DNA from: WJJR01 sp964440935
GTDB taxonomy: Bacteria; Zixibacteria; MSB-5A5; WJJR01
NCBI GenBank assembly: GCA_964440935.1
Contig: CAYTTY010000001.1
Span: forward strand, 62,001 to 126,000
DNA: 64,000 bases
Direction of reading: 5' to 3'
Position numbers and translations under genes: made by a program. The notes below the pieces were generated by a model. The model was not told the DNA's origin and made no database searches. It worked only from the letters and a program-made list of their open reading frames with translations. The stretch's first letter is position 1. The number at the start of each line of letters is the position of its first letter. Of the stretch, positions 50,895 through 61,170 are shown in pieces.

Positions 50895-52817
50895 ATGAAA
50901 CACATCATCTGCAGACCCGCATCCTCTCTCTTGGCCATTTTCATATTCATCGCTGCTCTGGCAGCCACGGTCGCCCCGGCCAGCGCACAGTTCGATGCCA
51001 TGGGCGGCAGTGGGACGCAGGATATCCTCTCCCTACGGACGGTCGTCTCTCACGAGACCGTCGCTCCCGGCGATACCATCTGGCTGGCCGTTCAGCTACA
51101 ATTAGAGCCTGAATGGCATGTCAATTCTGCCCAACCGTTGCAGGACTATCTCATCCCAACCCAGCTCAATGTCGTCGATGGCGCGGGCTATACAGTCGGA
51201 GCGATCGGATATCCGTCCGGTCACACGATTCCACTGTTGGGCGAAGACATGTCGGTCTACGAAGACGGTGCTGTTGTCGCCGTCCCCGTGGTCATCGCCG
51301 GAAACCAATCTCACGGCACTTTGGAGATCAATGGCACCCTCGAATATCAGGGTTGCAATAACGAAATGTGTATCGCGCCGGCAGAGGACGAGTTGACGTG
51401 GACTGTCACTGTTGGCGATGAAACCACAGGACCGCAGCACTCCAACTTGTTTGGATCAGCATCGGCTCCGGGTACGGAGAGCCAAGCCGCGAAGTGGAAT
51501 CTCGAAGTTGGCGATGAGGGAACGGCACCGAAAAGCGAGCTGGAACGGCTGATCAATGAGTATGGCACATGGGGCTATCTGCTCGCGATGCTGCTTGCCT
51601 TCGGCACTGGGTTCCTACTCTCATTTTCACCGTGCACCTACCCGATGATCCCGATCACGGTATCGATTTTCGCGGGACAGGCCCGTGGGATGGGGCGCGG
51701 CTTCTTCCTCTCGCTCATTTATGTCCTCACCATGGCCATTATCTACGGCATCATGGGAGCAATCATCGCGACTGTTGGCGGAGTTTTCGGAGCTTGGCTG
51801 GCGCATCCGGTTGTTGTTGGTGTGATCGTCGCAATCTTCGTGATCTTCGCGTTGTCCATGTTTGGCCTCTTCGAACTTCAGGTACCCGATGCGATTCGCA
51901 ATCGCATGGCTGCAAAAGGGGAAGGGGGCGGTATCGGCGGCGTGATCGTGCTCGGTGCGGTGGCGGCGCTGGTCGTCTCACCCTGTGTTGGACCATTTGT
52001 TGCCGGTATCATGCTTTACATCGCGACAACGGGATCGACCATTCTCGGATTTCTCACGCTGTTCACATTCGCACTCGGTTTGGGCACACTGTTTATCGTC
52101 ATCGGGACATTCGCATCGGCGATCCAGGCGTTGCCGAACGCCGGGATGTGGATGGAATCGGTAAAGAAGTTCTTCGGTTTTGTCCTCCTGTTAATGGCGC
52201 TGTACTTCCTGCGCACGTTGATTTCGACTGAACTGCTGGCATTGCTGACCGGACTCTTATTCCTCGGTGCGGGTGTCTTTGGAGGTGGATTCGACCGACT
52301 GACGCATGAGGCGACGTTCTTCCCGCGCCTCAAGAAGGCCTTCGGTATTCTCACAACCCTTCTGGGTATCTATCTGATCGGCGGCTATCTGGTGGCCAAT
52401 GGATTTATCTGGCCACCGGTGGAATTCAAAGGCGGAGCATCATCGGCGACATCGCACGAGACCGAGAAGATCGACTGGGTCACGGACCTCGACCGCGGTC
52501 TCAAGCAAGCGCAACAGATGGGTCGTCCCGTATTGATCGATACCTGGGCCACCTGGTGTGCCAACTGCTACAAATTGGATCGCAATACCTGGGCTGATGA
52601 TCGCGTGGCCAACGATGCCGAACGGTTCGTTCCCCTCAAACTGCAACTTGAGACCGGCGACGCTCCGGAAACCAAGCGCTTCCTGGAGTTATTCAAGTTG
52701 AAGCAGTATTCGCTGCCGACGATCATCCTGATCGATTCGGGTGGGCGTGTAGCGGATGTCATCCAGGGATATCTGGGGCCTGAGGACATGCTCACGCGAA
52801 TGCAGGCAGTCTCCTGA
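50895..52817 (+). CDS. dsbD: Thiol:disulfide interchange protein DsbD
   Basis: 640 residues, signal peptide at 1-31 (SSLLAIFIFIAALAATVAPASA). Periplasmic alpha domain at about 50-190 with Cys pair in YQGCNNEMCIAP; eight-helix membrane domain with FSPCTYPMIPITVSIFAGQ and VSPCVGPFVAGIMLY; C-terminal periplasmic thioredoxin domain with DTWATWCANCYKLDRNTW. It passes electrons from cytosolic thioredoxin to periplasmic reductases and cytochrome maturation. All six conserved cysteines are present. Start 50895 has GGTGAGG just upstream; 50871 is an alternative. Confidence 0.95.
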   Translation: MKHIICRPASSLLAIFIFIAALAATVAPASAQFDAMGGSGTQDILSLRTVVSHETVAPGDTIWLAVQLQLEPEWHVNSAQPLQDYLIPTQLNVVDGAGYTVGAIGYPSGHTIPLLGEDMSVYEDGAVVAVPVVIAGNQSHGTLEINGTLEYQGCNNEMCIAPAEDELTWTVTVGDETTGPQHSNLFGSASAPGTESQAAKWNLEVGDEGTAPKSELERLINEYGTWGYLLAMLLAFGTGFLLSFSPCTYPMIPITVSIFAGQARGMGRGFFLSLIYVLTMAIIYGIMGAIIATVGGVFGAWLAHPVVVGVIVAIFVIFALSMFGLFELQVPDAIRNRMAAKGEGGGIGGVIVLGAVAALVVSPCVGPFVAGIMLYIATTGSTILGFLTLFTFALGLGTLFIVIGTFASAIQALPNAGMWMESVKKFFGFVLLLMALYFLRTLISTELLALLTGLLFLGAGVFGGGFDRLTHEATFFPRLKKAFGILTTLLGIYLIGGYLVANGFIWPPVEFKGGASSATSHETEKIDWVTDLDRGLKQAQQMGRPVLIDTWATWCANCYKLDRNTWADDRVANDAERFVPLKLQLETGDAPETKRFLELFKLKQYSLPTIILIDSGGRVADVIQGYLGPEDMLTRMQAVS

Positions 52818-52883
52818 CCGACCTTTCGATTGCTTCCCTTCGCCTCGTGTGATTTCTTCGCGTCGGCTGGAGAGGAGGACGGC

Positions 52884-55604
52884 ATGGCCACACAGCGGCC
52901 CCGGCTGTATCTCATTGATGGAACGGCAGTCGCGTACCGGGCGCATTTCGCCTTTATCCAAAATCCCCTGCGCAATTCGCGCGGTGAGAATGTCTCGGCC
53001 GTCTTCGGTGTGGCCAACTCGTTGTTGAAGTTGCGCCGTGAGGAGACACCCGATTACTGGGCGTTCGTGTTCGACCGTCCCGAACCGACATTTCGCCACG
53101 AAGTCTACGAAGAGTACAAAGCCACCCGGGAAAAAGCGCCTGATGAGATGATTGAGCAATTGCCGCAGTTGAAGAACCTCGCGGCGGCTCTGGGTTGTCC
53201 TCTGGTTGAATTGGCCGGATATGAAGCCGATGATCTGATTGCCACGCTTGCACGGAAGGCGGTCGACGCGGGTTGTGATGTGGTTGTCGTGTCGGGTGAC
53301 AAAGATCTGATGCAACTGGTGAACAAGCACGTTTCGATCTACAACCCGCGCAAAGCGGGGGCTGAAATCGAACGGTTGGATGAGAAGGGCGTCGAGGAGA
53401 AGTTTGGTGTTCCGCCCAATCAGGTTCGCGATGTGCTGGCCCTCATGGGTGACACCTCAGACAACATCCCCGGCGTTCCCGGGATCGGTCAGAAGACGGC
53501 GATCAAGCTGATTAAGGAATTCGGCGACCTCGAATCAGTGTTAAAAGCTGCTCCCAGTGTCTCAGCAAAAGGTCTGCGCACCAAACTCACCGAAAACGCC
53601 GATAAGGCACGCCTGTCGTACGATCTGGTACGGCTCGACGACAATTGTCCGGTGGAGTGGGTTCCTGACCAGTACCAAGCCCAGACATTCGATACCGAAA
53701 GCGCCGTAGCCCTATTCGAGGAATTCGAGTTTCGATCACTCATCAAATGGGTCGCGCCCGATATGGCGGAAACCACAGGTGGTTCCTCCGGAGCCGTTGA
53801 CAAAGAAGGATCATACCACTGTGTAACATCACTGAAAGAACTCAAATCTCTCGTCACCAAAATGCACAAGGCCGACTGGCTCGCATTCGACACGGAAACC
53901 ACCTCGCTGGAGACCTTGGATGCCGAACTGGTTGGCATTTCGCTCTCCTTCGAGTGGGGCACAGCTTACTATATTCCGGTCGGTCACGATGAGACGAAGG
54001 AGAATCTCCCACTCGACAAAGTCCTCGATACCTTGCGTCCCGTGTTTGCGGGGGGGAAGCCGCGACTGATTGCACAGAATGCCAAGTACGATCTCCGTGT
54101 ATTCAGTCGCTGTGGTTTTGATATCGACGTCGTCGGTTTTGATCCCATGATCGCGGCGTTCTGCTTGAATCCGTCACTGCGATCGTACTCCCTCAACACA
54201 TTGGCCCAAACCCATTGCGATCACGCGATGCAGCCGATCGATGAGTTGATTGGCACGGGCAAAAACCAGAAGAGCTTCGCCACCGTCCCGGTGGACAAGG
54301 CCACCTACTACGCCGCCGAGGACGCCGACTATACTTATCGTCTCCTCGATGTTCTCAATCCGAAGCTCGACGAGGAGGACCTGCGCAAGCTTTTCGATCA
54401 AATCGAAATGCCGTTGGTGCCGGTGCTGGCACGGATGGAAACCAATGGGGTACGGGTCGATACGGACTACCTGGAACAACTCTCGTTAGAGATGGACAAC
54501 CAGATAGTCCAGGTCACCGAGACGATTTATGCAGTGGCGGGGGAGGAGTTCAATCTGAACTCACCGGTGCAACTGGGTCATATTCTCTTCGATGTTCTGA
54601 AACTGAAGCCGCAACGCAAAACTGCCAAAACCGCGCAGCATGCCACCGATGTCAGCGTGCTCGAAAAACTCGCCTCTCAACATGAACTCCCACAGTTGAT
54701 GCTCGACTACCGGCGGGTGGCGAAGCTGAAATCGACCTATGTCGATGCGCTACTCCGGTTGGCGCGTCCGAAGACCAACCGTGTTCATACGTCATTTAAT
54801 CAGGTCGTTGCGGCCACCGGACGGTTGTCGTCGACCGATCCGAACTTGCAGAACATTCCGATTCGTACCGAAGAGGGGCAGAAGATTCGTCGTGCCTTCA
54901 TTCCACGCGATACCAACCATACGCTCCTGGCTGCCGACTACTCCCAGATCGAATTGCGGTTGATGGCCCACTTCTCACAGGACAAATCGCTGTTGGCGGC
55001 GTTTCGCGATGCCGCCGATGTGCACGCCCGAACCGCGGCGGAGATATTCGATATTGATGAAGAGGACGTCACCCCCGATCAGCGTCGATTGGCCAAGACG
55101 GCCAATTTCGGCATCATTTACGGGGTCTCGGCCTATGGTCTGTCCCAACAGTCAGATATGACGGTTGGCGAGGCGAAGACCTTCATTGACACCTATTTCG
55201 ACCGCTACCCGGGAGTCCGGAAGTTTATTGATCAGACGATCAAAGACGCGAAGAAGACGGGGGAAGTGCGGACGCTCTATGGCCGCCGCCGCTTCCTGCC
55301 CGATCTGAAATCATCGAATCGGCAGCGCCGGGAGTTTGCTGAACGGATCGCGGTCAACACGCCGATGCAGGGGACCGCCGCCGACATCATCAAGCTGGCC
55401 ATGATCGAGATCGATAAGTTGTTGCGCGGCAAGAAGTCCGCGATGGTGCTCCAGGTCCACGACGAACTGATTTTCGATGCGCATAACTCAGAGATCGAAT
55501 GGCTGTCCGACATGGTAAAAGAAACCATGGAGAGTGCCGTCGATCTCGACGTGCCCTTGGTGGTCGACATCGGCGTAGGCGCTAACTGGCTCGATGCCAA
55601 ATAA
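52884..55604 (+). CDS. polA: DNA polymerase I
   Basis: 906 residues. The N-terminal 5'-3' exonuclease/flap domain (about 8-290) has LIDGTAVAYRAHFAF, KATREKAPDEM and VVSGDKDLMQLV. The 3'-5' exonuclease keeps its acidic residues (LAFDTETTSLETLD), so proofreading should be active. The polymerase domain shows motif A LLAADYSQIELRLMAHF, motif B RRLAKTANFGIIYGVSAYG and motif C LQVHDELIF. Functions: Okazaki processing and repair synthesis. GAGGAGGAC before ATG 52884 favours it over a start at 52830. Confidence 0.98.
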   Translation: MATQRPRLYLIDGTAVAYRAHFAFIQNPLRNSRGENVSAVFGVANSLLKLRREETPDYWAFVFDRPEPTFRHEVYEEYKATREKAPDEMIEQLPQLKNLAAALGCPLVELAGYEADDLIATLARKAVDAGCDVVVVSGDKDLMQLVNKHVSIYNPRKAGAEIERLDEKGVEEKFGVPPNQVRDVLALMGDTSDNIPGVPGIGQKTAIKLIKEFGDLESVLKAAPSVSAKGLRTKLTENADKARLSYDLVRLDDNCPVEWVPDQYQAQTFDTESAVALFEEFEFRSLIKWVAPDMAETTGGSSGAVDKEGSYHCVTSLKELKSLVTKMHKADWLAFDTETTSLETLDAELVGISLSFEWGTAYYIPVGHDETKENLPLDKVLDTLRPVFAGGKPRLIAQNAKYDLRVFSRCGFDIDVVGFDPMIAAFCLNPSLRSYSLNTLAQTHCDHAMQPIDELIGTGKNQKSFATVPVDKATYYAAEDADYTYRLLDVLNPKLDEEDLRKLFDQIEMPLVPVLARMETNGVRVDTDYLEQLSLEMDNQIVQVTETIYAVAGEEFNLNSPVQLGHILFDVLKLKPQRKTAKTAQHATDVSVLEKLASQHELPQLMLDYRRVAKLKSTYVDALLRLARPKTNRVHTSFNQVVAATGRLSSTDPNLQNIPIRTEEGQKIRRAFIPRDTNHTLLAADYSQIELRLMAHFSQDKSLLAAFRDAADVHARTAAEIFDIDEEDVTPDQRRLAKTANFGIIYGVSAYGLSQQSDMTVGEAKTFIDTYFDRYPGVRKFIDQTIKDAKKTGEVRTLYGRRRFLPDLKSSNRQRREFAERIAVNTPMQGTAADIIKLAMIEIDKLLRGKKSAMVLQVHDELIFDAHNSEIEWLSDMVKETMESAVDLDVPLVVDIGVGANWLDAK

Positions 55605-55620
55605 GTAAACTGTGAGGACT

Positions 55621-57285
55621 ATGAAACAGACAGCAGACATCTCCGTCCGAATTCGAAATTGCACAACCATGATACTGGCGGTCTTCTGCGTTGTGGGGAT
55701 AATGACACCTTCGTCAACCCAGGCGTTCAATGTCGATTCGTGTCATTGGGCGCAGTGGGATACGGTTATTGCTCTGTCACCGGAGCGGCCAGCCGCGCGA
55801 TTTGGTGTTTATGCCTACCGCACTTTGGCGGTGGCCCACCCCGAGGTCTACCTGAAGTCGGATTCGTTGTTCGCCGACATCATCGAGCGAATTCCCGGCA
55901 GCCGCTCGACCTGGCGTGGCGCCAATCTGCGCAATGTCGAAATCTTCCGGCGCGTCCAGACAGGCGAGGCGCGCGGACCCTCCTTCTCGTTTCGGGATTG
56001 GGCTCCCACCTTGGACAGCATCGGGGATGCAGGTCGACTGAACGCGAGCACGTCATGGCTCGATCGACGTCTGCCGTCAGCGGCGGTCCTTTTGCACGGA
56101 ACAGTGCATCGGCTGTCGACGGCCGAGGCGGCGATGTTGCGATATACGCAGTATCGTGCGGTCAAGGTACCAGCGGAAAGCCTGTATGTTGTCATTGATA
56201 CCGCTGGTCGTGGATACCTTGCGAGGAATTCCGGAGTCGTATCGGTGGAAGCCGGGCACGCCGTCGACGATCCCAAGGCGATTACGCCCGCCCTCGTGTT
56301 CAATGAGCATGATGCGTATTATCCGCTTTTCGGCCGGGATGACCGTGAGAGGTCGCCATCGTTGAAGCGCATGGCCGCGCTCCTTGGCACCGGTCAGGCG
56401 CCGGCATTGACCGAGCCGGAGCTCAGACGTGTCGCCAAACTGCGGGACATCACGGCACTAGACTCTGAGCGGGAGAAGGCGTTGGCTGCCCTCGTAGCGC
56501 TGGGCGCCGTCGATGTGAGTCTCCAGCCGATTGCCGAGGCCTGGCGCCCGGTGACTTCCGATTCCACGTCACTGGCTACTTATGTGGATGGAATGGTGCG
56601 CACGACCGTGTACTGGGCCGATCGACTGAGTCCACACACGGCCGAGCTTGCTGCGCTGGTCACCGGTCCGGACATCGCCCAATTCGCGCCGACTCTCGAA
56701 GAGGCATATCTCGGGTTGTGTGGCCGTCCCGTTGATCCCACCGATTCGACCAACACCGTATACGAAGCCGGTGGGTTTCTCTGGTCGTTTGAGATGATGA
56801 ATCTGATTCTCGACGATCTCATCCGTTTACGGACCGGGCAACCCTCGTCGCAAGCGCTGGCCATGGCGGCGATTCTGGACTGCCGCGATATTGAAAACAC
56901 ACTCGTGGAATTCGCCAATATCGCCGACCGTCCCGCTCGCAATTGGGTGTTGGCCGCACAGGGACGTTGGCAATTCAATTTGGGGCAGTGGACACATGTC
57001 CCCGACAGTGTTTTGACGCGGCGTGCAATGCCGATCGGTCTCGAGTCGTATGTGGTTGATTCTCGCTATACTGCTATCGAAGCAACACGCGTGATTACCG
57101 GGGCAGACGACCTCACCATACTTGAGGAACTGTCAGATATTCTCACGGTGCTGCCGGCATTCTTCCTGCGTGTACCGTCACCGGAAGGCCGTCAACGCGA
57201 CATAGACTACTTGATCTTCGATCTCACCAACGACAAGATCGATATTGTGCGCTTGCCATGGCCGCAATTCGGTGATGATACCTAG
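55621..57285 (+). CDS. Secreted protein of unknown function
   Basis: 554 residues with an N-terminal hydrophobic segment (MILAVFCVVGIMTPSSTQAF) ending in an AxA-like site, so probably exported. No lipobox, no known domain and no catalytic motif were recognised; it is mixed alpha/beta, with four cysteines scattered along it (VDSCHWAQWD near the start). GAGG lies 6 bases before the ATG. It follows polA by 16 bases and precedes coaE by 14, so it may share their transcript. Confidence 0.55.
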   Translation: MKQTADISVRIRNCTTMILAVFCVVGIMTPSSTQAFNVDSCHWAQWDTVIALSPERPAARFGVYAYRTLAVAHPEVYLKSDSLFADIIERIPGSRSTWRGANLRNVEIFRRVQTGEARGPSFSFRDWAPTLDSIGDAGRLNASTSWLDRRLPSAAVLLHGTVHRLSTAEAAMLRYTQYRAVKVPAESLYVVIDTAGRGYLARNSGVVSVEAGHAVDDPKAITPALVFNEHDAYYPLFGRDDRERSPSLKRMAALLGTGQAPALTEPELRRVAKLRDITALDSEREKALAALVALGAVDVSLQPIAEAWRPVTSDSTSLATYVDGMVRTTVYWADRLSPHTAELAALVTGPDIAQFAPTLEEAYLGLCGRPVDPTDSTNTVYEAGGFLWSFEMMNLILDDLIRLRTGQPSSQALAMAAILDCRDIENTLVEFANIADRPARNWVLAAQGRWQFNLGQWTHVPDSVLTRRAMPIGLESYVVDSRYTAIEATRVITGADDLTILEELSDILTVLPAFFLRVPSPEGRQRDIDYLIFDLTNDKIDIVRLPWPQFGDDT

Positions 57286-57299
57286 CGCAGAATGGGCCG

Positions 57300-57959
57300 A
57301 TGCCAACTGTTGACATTCGGATTCACAGGACCACGCACGTGACTCACGCACGCTCCGCCGCCACCATCCCCGTTATTGGAGTGACCGGTGGTGTGGGCTC
57401 GGGCAAGACACTGGTCGCGCAGTATTTTGCGTCCTGGGGGGCAGCGCTGGTCAGTGGCGATGAGATTGGCCGATTGGTGCTGGACCATTCACCCACAGTT
57501 CGGCGACGTCTGGCCAAAGTTTTCGGGCCCGACATATTGAAAGGCGACCAAGTCCGCCGCGATATCCTCGCCGAGCGCGCCTTCGCCAACAACGACTCCG
57601 TCCTTAAACTGAATTCAATCGTCCATCCGCCCCTGATTCGGGAGTTGAACAAGCAAGTGGCCCACTTGCGCCGCGCCGGAGAGTACCCTGCGGTGGTCAT
57701 CGATGCCGCTCTCCTGGCGGAATGGGGGGGGGCGCGCATTCACTGGGATGCGCTCGTGGCCGTGTGGGCCCCAATGCGGCTGCGCATGAAGTGGATGCGC
57801 AAACGGGGCTGGTCCGACCGGGAGATCCGGGCGCGCATCCGTCGCCAGATGCCCTGGACCGAGCGTCGCAAGCTCGCCGATTTCATTGTCAAAAACGACT
57901 CCTCTTTGACAGTCCTCAAACGACGCGCAAGACATTGCTGGGGAAAGATCGTATCATGA
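57300..57959 (+). CDS. coaE: Dephospho-CoA kinase
   Basis: 219 residues, P-loop kinase. GVTGGVGSGKTLVAQYF (P-loop near 28-36), SGDEIGRLVLD with the Asp that binds the substrate, NSIVHPPLIRELN, and VIDAALLAEWG match CoaE. The Thr/Asp-rich LID DREIRARIRRQMPWTERRKLAD is typical. It phosphorylates the 3'-OH of dephospho-CoA, ending CoA synthesis. The first ~22 residues are an extra, weakly conserved N-terminus and a later start (for instance a GTG near 57340) is possible. polA and coaE being close is frequent in bacteria. Confidence 0.92.
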   Translation: MPTVDIRIHRTTHVTHARSAATIPVIGVTGGVGSGKTLVAQYFASWGAALVSGDEIGRLVLDHSPTVRRRLAKVFGPDILKGDQVRRDILAERAFANNDSVLKLNSIVHPPLIRELNKQVAHLRRAGEYPAVVIDAALLAEWGGARIHWDALVAVWAPMRLRMKWMRKRGWSDREIRARIRRQMPWTERRKLADFIVKNDSSLTVLKRRARHCWGKIVS

Positions 57960-58004
57960 TACAGGCTGTATTCTTACAGCCACCTCACAACGAAAGGGAA
58001 CCTG

Positions 58005-58889
58005 ATGTCCGGTACGACAGAACGTCACAATCCCTATCGCCTGAGTCTCGATGAGCTGAACGAGAAAGCGCTCACGATCCGTCGCGACATCATCACGATG
58101 CTGATCGAGGCCCAATCGGGACACTCCGGCGGATCAATGGGGTTCGCCGATGTGGCAACCGCGCTCTATTTCCACGAATTGGTGTATGATCCCAAGCGGC
58201 CCAAATGGCCCGGACGCGACATGTGGTTTTGGTCGATGGGACACATGACTCCGATTCACTACTCCTCCCTGGCCGAGGCTCGCTTCTTCCCATTGCGCGA
58301 TCTGATGAAGTTCCGCAAGTTCGACGGGCAACTGCAGGGGCATCCGTCGTCGATGGATACACCCGGTGTTGAGGTGTCCTCTGGTTCGCTGGGTCAGGGA
58401 CTCTCCATTGCGTTCGGCGCAGCCTATGGGTCTCGGATGGACGGGCACCCGCGCCGCGTTTATGCGTTTTTGTCGGATGGTGAACAGCAGGAAGGTTCAA
58501 CGTGGGAAGCGGCAATGTCGGCCGGACACTATGGTCTCGACAATCTCTGTGCCGTGATTGACTACAATAACATCCAGATCGATGGACACGTCGAAGACAT
58601 CATGGGCATCGCTCCGCTGGGGGAGAAGTATCGCGCGTTCCGCTGGAACGTGATTGAAATCGATGGCCACGACATGCAGGCTATTCTCAACGCATTCGAC
58701 GAAGCCCGTGCCTACAAAGGCAAGCCCACCGTCATCCTGGCCCGCACCATCATGGGCAAGCCCGTGTCGTTTATGTGGGACAATTTCCAGTGGCATGGCA
58801 AACCGCCGAAACCGGAGGAAGGCGACAAAGCCTTAGCCGAACTGGGCACGACTTACGAGGAATGGTCGCAGCGATTATTGAGCAACTAA
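58005..58889 (+). CDS. Transketolase, N-terminal (TPP-binding) subunit
   Basis: 294 residues. EAQSGHSGGSMGFADVATALYF, HGHP-type QGHPSSMDTPGVEVSSGSLGQGLS, and the TPP-binding LSDGEQQEGSTWEA followed by YNNIQIDG. It forms the active site with the C-terminal half coded next, moving two-carbon units in the pentose-phosphate/nucleotide sugar routes. Split transketolases are common in archaea and several bacterial phyla. AAAGGGA lies 9 bases upstream. Confidence 0.92.
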   Translation: MSGTTERHNPYRLSLDELNEKALTIRRDIITMLIEAQSGHSGGSMGFADVATALYFHELVYDPKRPKWPGRDMWFWSMGHMTPIHYSSLAEARFFPLRDLMKFRKFDGQLQGHPSSMDTPGVEVSSGSLGQGLSIAFGAAYGSRMDGHPRRVYAFLSDGEQQEGSTWEAAMSAGHYGLDNLCAVIDYNNIQIDGHVEDIMGIAPLGEKYRAFRWNVIEIDGHDMQAILNAFDEARAYKGKPTVILARTIMGKPVSFMWDNFQWHGKPPKPEEGDKALAELGTTYEEWSQRLLSN

Positions 58890-58922
58890 CGACGCACCTG
58901 TCACACAGATGAGGGCATCATC

Positions 58923-59876
58923 ATGCCGGAAATGAAGAAAACACGTGAAGGATTCGGACGCGGACTGGTCGATCTCGGACGGGTCAATCCCGACATCGTG
59001 GTGTTGGTCGGCGATCTCACGGATTCGACCATGGTAGGCTTTTTCGCGGAAGAATTCCCTGATCGGTTTATTGAAATGGGTGTTGCCGAGCAGAATATGA
59101 TGAACACCGCGGCCGGTCTGTCGCTCGTCGGCAAGATTCCGTATCTGGCCACATACGGGGCCTTCGCTACCTGCCGGTGTGCGGATCAAATTCGCGTGAC
59201 GGTGTGTTACTCGGACCTGAATGTCAAGATTGGCGGCGCTCACGGCGGCATCTCAGTCGGTCCCGACGGCGCCACGCATCAGGCGATGGAAGAGATTTCG
59301 ATGATGCGTTCCCTCCCCAATATGAAGGTGATCGTCCCGACCGACTTCCACGAGACCCGCAAAGCCACGGTGGCCTCCGCCGATATCTGGGGACCGTTCT
59401 ACATCCGTTTTGGCCGGGAGAATGTCCCCGTCGTTACCGATGAAAGCACACCATTTGAATTCGGCAAGGGGCTGGTGATGCGCGACGGTTCCGACGTGGC
59501 CATTGTCGCGTGCGGCGTTATGGTTTTTGAAGCGCTGGAGGCGGCCGAGACATTGGCGCATGAGGGAATCGACGCACGTGTCATCAATCTGCACACGGTC
59601 AAACCGATCGATACGGAATTGCTGATCAAAACGGCAGAGGAGTGCGGTGCGATTGTCACTGCCGAGGAACATCAGATCAATGGCGGGCTGGGCGGTGCCG
59701 TGGCCGAGGTGATTGTCCGCCATTACCCGGTACCAATGGAAATGGTCGCGGTGAACGATCGGTTCGGCCAATCCGGAAAACCTGATGAATTGATGACGGC
59801 TTTTGGCCTGAAAGCACCCGACGTGGTTCGTGCGACCAAAGCCGTCTTGAAAAGGAAGTCTGTCAGAGTGTACTGA
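58923..59876 (+). CDS. Transketolase, C-terminal subunit
   Basis: 317 residues: pyrimidine-binding and C-terminal domains. VDLGRVNPDIVVLVGDLTDS, RFIEMGVAEQNMMNTAAGLS with the cofactor-activating Glu, and the C-terminal GAIVTAEEHQINGGLGGAV. Partner of the subunit just upstream (34-base gap). Confidence 0.92.
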   Translation: MPEMKKTREGFGRGLVDLGRVNPDIVVLVGDLTDSTMVGFFAEEFPDRFIEMGVAEQNMMNTAAGLSLVGKIPYLATYGAFATCRCADQIRVTVCYSDLNVKIGGAHGGISVGPDGATHQAMEEISMMRSLPNMKVIVPTDFHETRKATVASADIWGPFYIRFGRENVPVVTDESTPFEFGKGLVMRDGSDVAIVACGVMVFEALEAAETLAHEGIDARVINLHTVKPIDTELLIKTAEECGAIVTAEEHQINGGLGGAVAEVIVRHYPVPMEMVAVNDRFGQSGKPDELMTAFGLKAPDVVRATKAVLKRKSVRVY

Positions 59877-59910
59877 GTTATCCATGGTACGTTCGTCCGC
59901 AGGAGGACAC

Positions 59911-61104
59911 ATGCTGACCACAGAAAAACCATCGACGTTGCGTCTGGCGTCCCGCATGAGCAATCTCGGGACCGAGACTGCTTTTGAGGTATTAGCCAAG
60001 GCGCGCGAATTGGAAAGCAAGGGGCGCACCATCGTCCATCTGGAAATTGGAGAGCCCGATTTCACCACCCCGCAGCACATCATCGAAGATGCGGTCAATC
60101 ATCTTCGTGCCGGTGAAACTCACTACGGTCCCTCGGCGGGATTGCCCGACGTCCGCAAGGCGATTGCCCGCTATGTGTCGGAATCGCGCGGTGTCGATGT
60201 TTCGCCGGATCGCGTTGTGGTGACCCCCGGGGCCAAGCCGATCATGTTCTTTGCCATCCTGGCCCTCATCGAAAACGGCGACGAGGTGATCTACCCGAAC
60301 CCGGGATTCCCGATCTACGAATCGGCAATTCGCTTCTTTGGAGGCACACCGGTTCCTATCCCGCTGCGCGAAGAGCACAATTTCCGCCTCGATATCGAAG
60401 AACTGATGGGGTTGGTCACGGATCGGACAAAGCTGATCGTCATTAACTCACCGCAAAACCCGACGGGCGGGATTCTTACCCGCTCGGATCTCGAAGCGAT
60501 CGGACGCATGGCCGTCGAACGCGACATCTATGTGCTCTCCGACGAAATCTACAGCCAGATCGTGTATGAAGGTGAATTTCAGAGTATTCTGCACGCTGTG
60601 CCGGAGGCACTCGACCATGTCATCCTGCTCGATGGTATGTCGAAGACATTCGCCATGACCGGTTGGCGATTGGGCTGGGGCGTGATGCGTCCTGATTTGG
60701 CGGCGGCGGTGGCCAAGCTGCAAACCAACAGCAACTCATGCACCTCAACGTTCTCCCAATTGGTCATTCCGGGCGCATTGTTTGGTCCGCAGGAAGCGGT
60801 CAGCGACATGCGACAGGAATTCAAACGGCGCCGCGATGCCATCGTCGACGGTCTCAATTCGATCGACGGCATCACCTGCAAGAAGCCGGCGGGTGCGTTC
60901 TATGTCTTTCCTAACATCAAGGAATTGGGAATGACATCGAAGGAGACGGCCGATCGGATCCTCGAAGAGGCCAACGTTGCGGCCCTGGCCGGTACCTCGT
61001 TTGGCAAGAATGGGGAGGGCTATATGCGCTTCTCGTATGCCAATTCGATTGAGAATATTGAAAGCGGTGTTCAACAAATCAAAGACTGGGTTGCCAAACT
61101 CTGA
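59911..61104 (+). CDS. Class I aminotransferase (aspartate-type)
   Basis: 397 residues, fold-type I PLP enzyme. LEIGEPDFTTPQHI, YGPSAGLPDVRKAIA, NSPQNPTGGILTRSDL, LSDEIYSQIVYEGE and the Schiff-base Lys in LDGMSKTFAMTGWRLGW, with the substrate-binding Arg in YMRFSYANS. It belongs to the subgroup Ib aspartate/aromatic/alanine transaminases; amino-acid specificity cannot be fixed. AGGAGG lies 5 bases before ATG 59911, so the longer frame from 59884 is not used. Confidence 0.93.
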   Translation: MLTTEKPSTLRLASRMSNLGTETAFEVLAKARELESKGRTIVHLEIGEPDFTTPQHIIEDAVNHLRAGETHYGPSAGLPDVRKAIARYVSESRGVDVSPDRVVVTPGAKPIMFFAILALIENGDEVIYPNPGFPIYESAIRFFGGTPVPIPLREEHNFRLDIEELMGLVTDRTKLIVINSPQNPTGGILTRSDLEAIGRMAVERDIYVLSDEIYSQIVYEGEFQSILHAVPEALDHVILLDGMSKTFAMTGWRLGWGVMRPDLAAAVAKLQTNSNSCTSTFSQLVIPGALFGPQEAVSDMRQEFKRRRDAIVDGLNSIDGITCKKPAGAFYVFPNIKELGMTSKETADRILEEANVAALAGTSFGKNGEGYMRFSYANSIENIESGVQQIKDWVAKL

Positions 61105-61133
61105 TCAATTCATTTCTTCAATAACCGTCTGGA

Positions 61134-61170
61134 GCCCCCGTCTGCATTATTATTGGCAGCGGGGGCTTCG
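61134..61170 (+). terminator. Terminator after the class I aminotransferase
   Basis: GCCCCCGTCTGC pairs with GCAGCGGGGGC over a short AT loop, followed by TTCGTC; imperfect T-tract. Confidence 0.55.
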
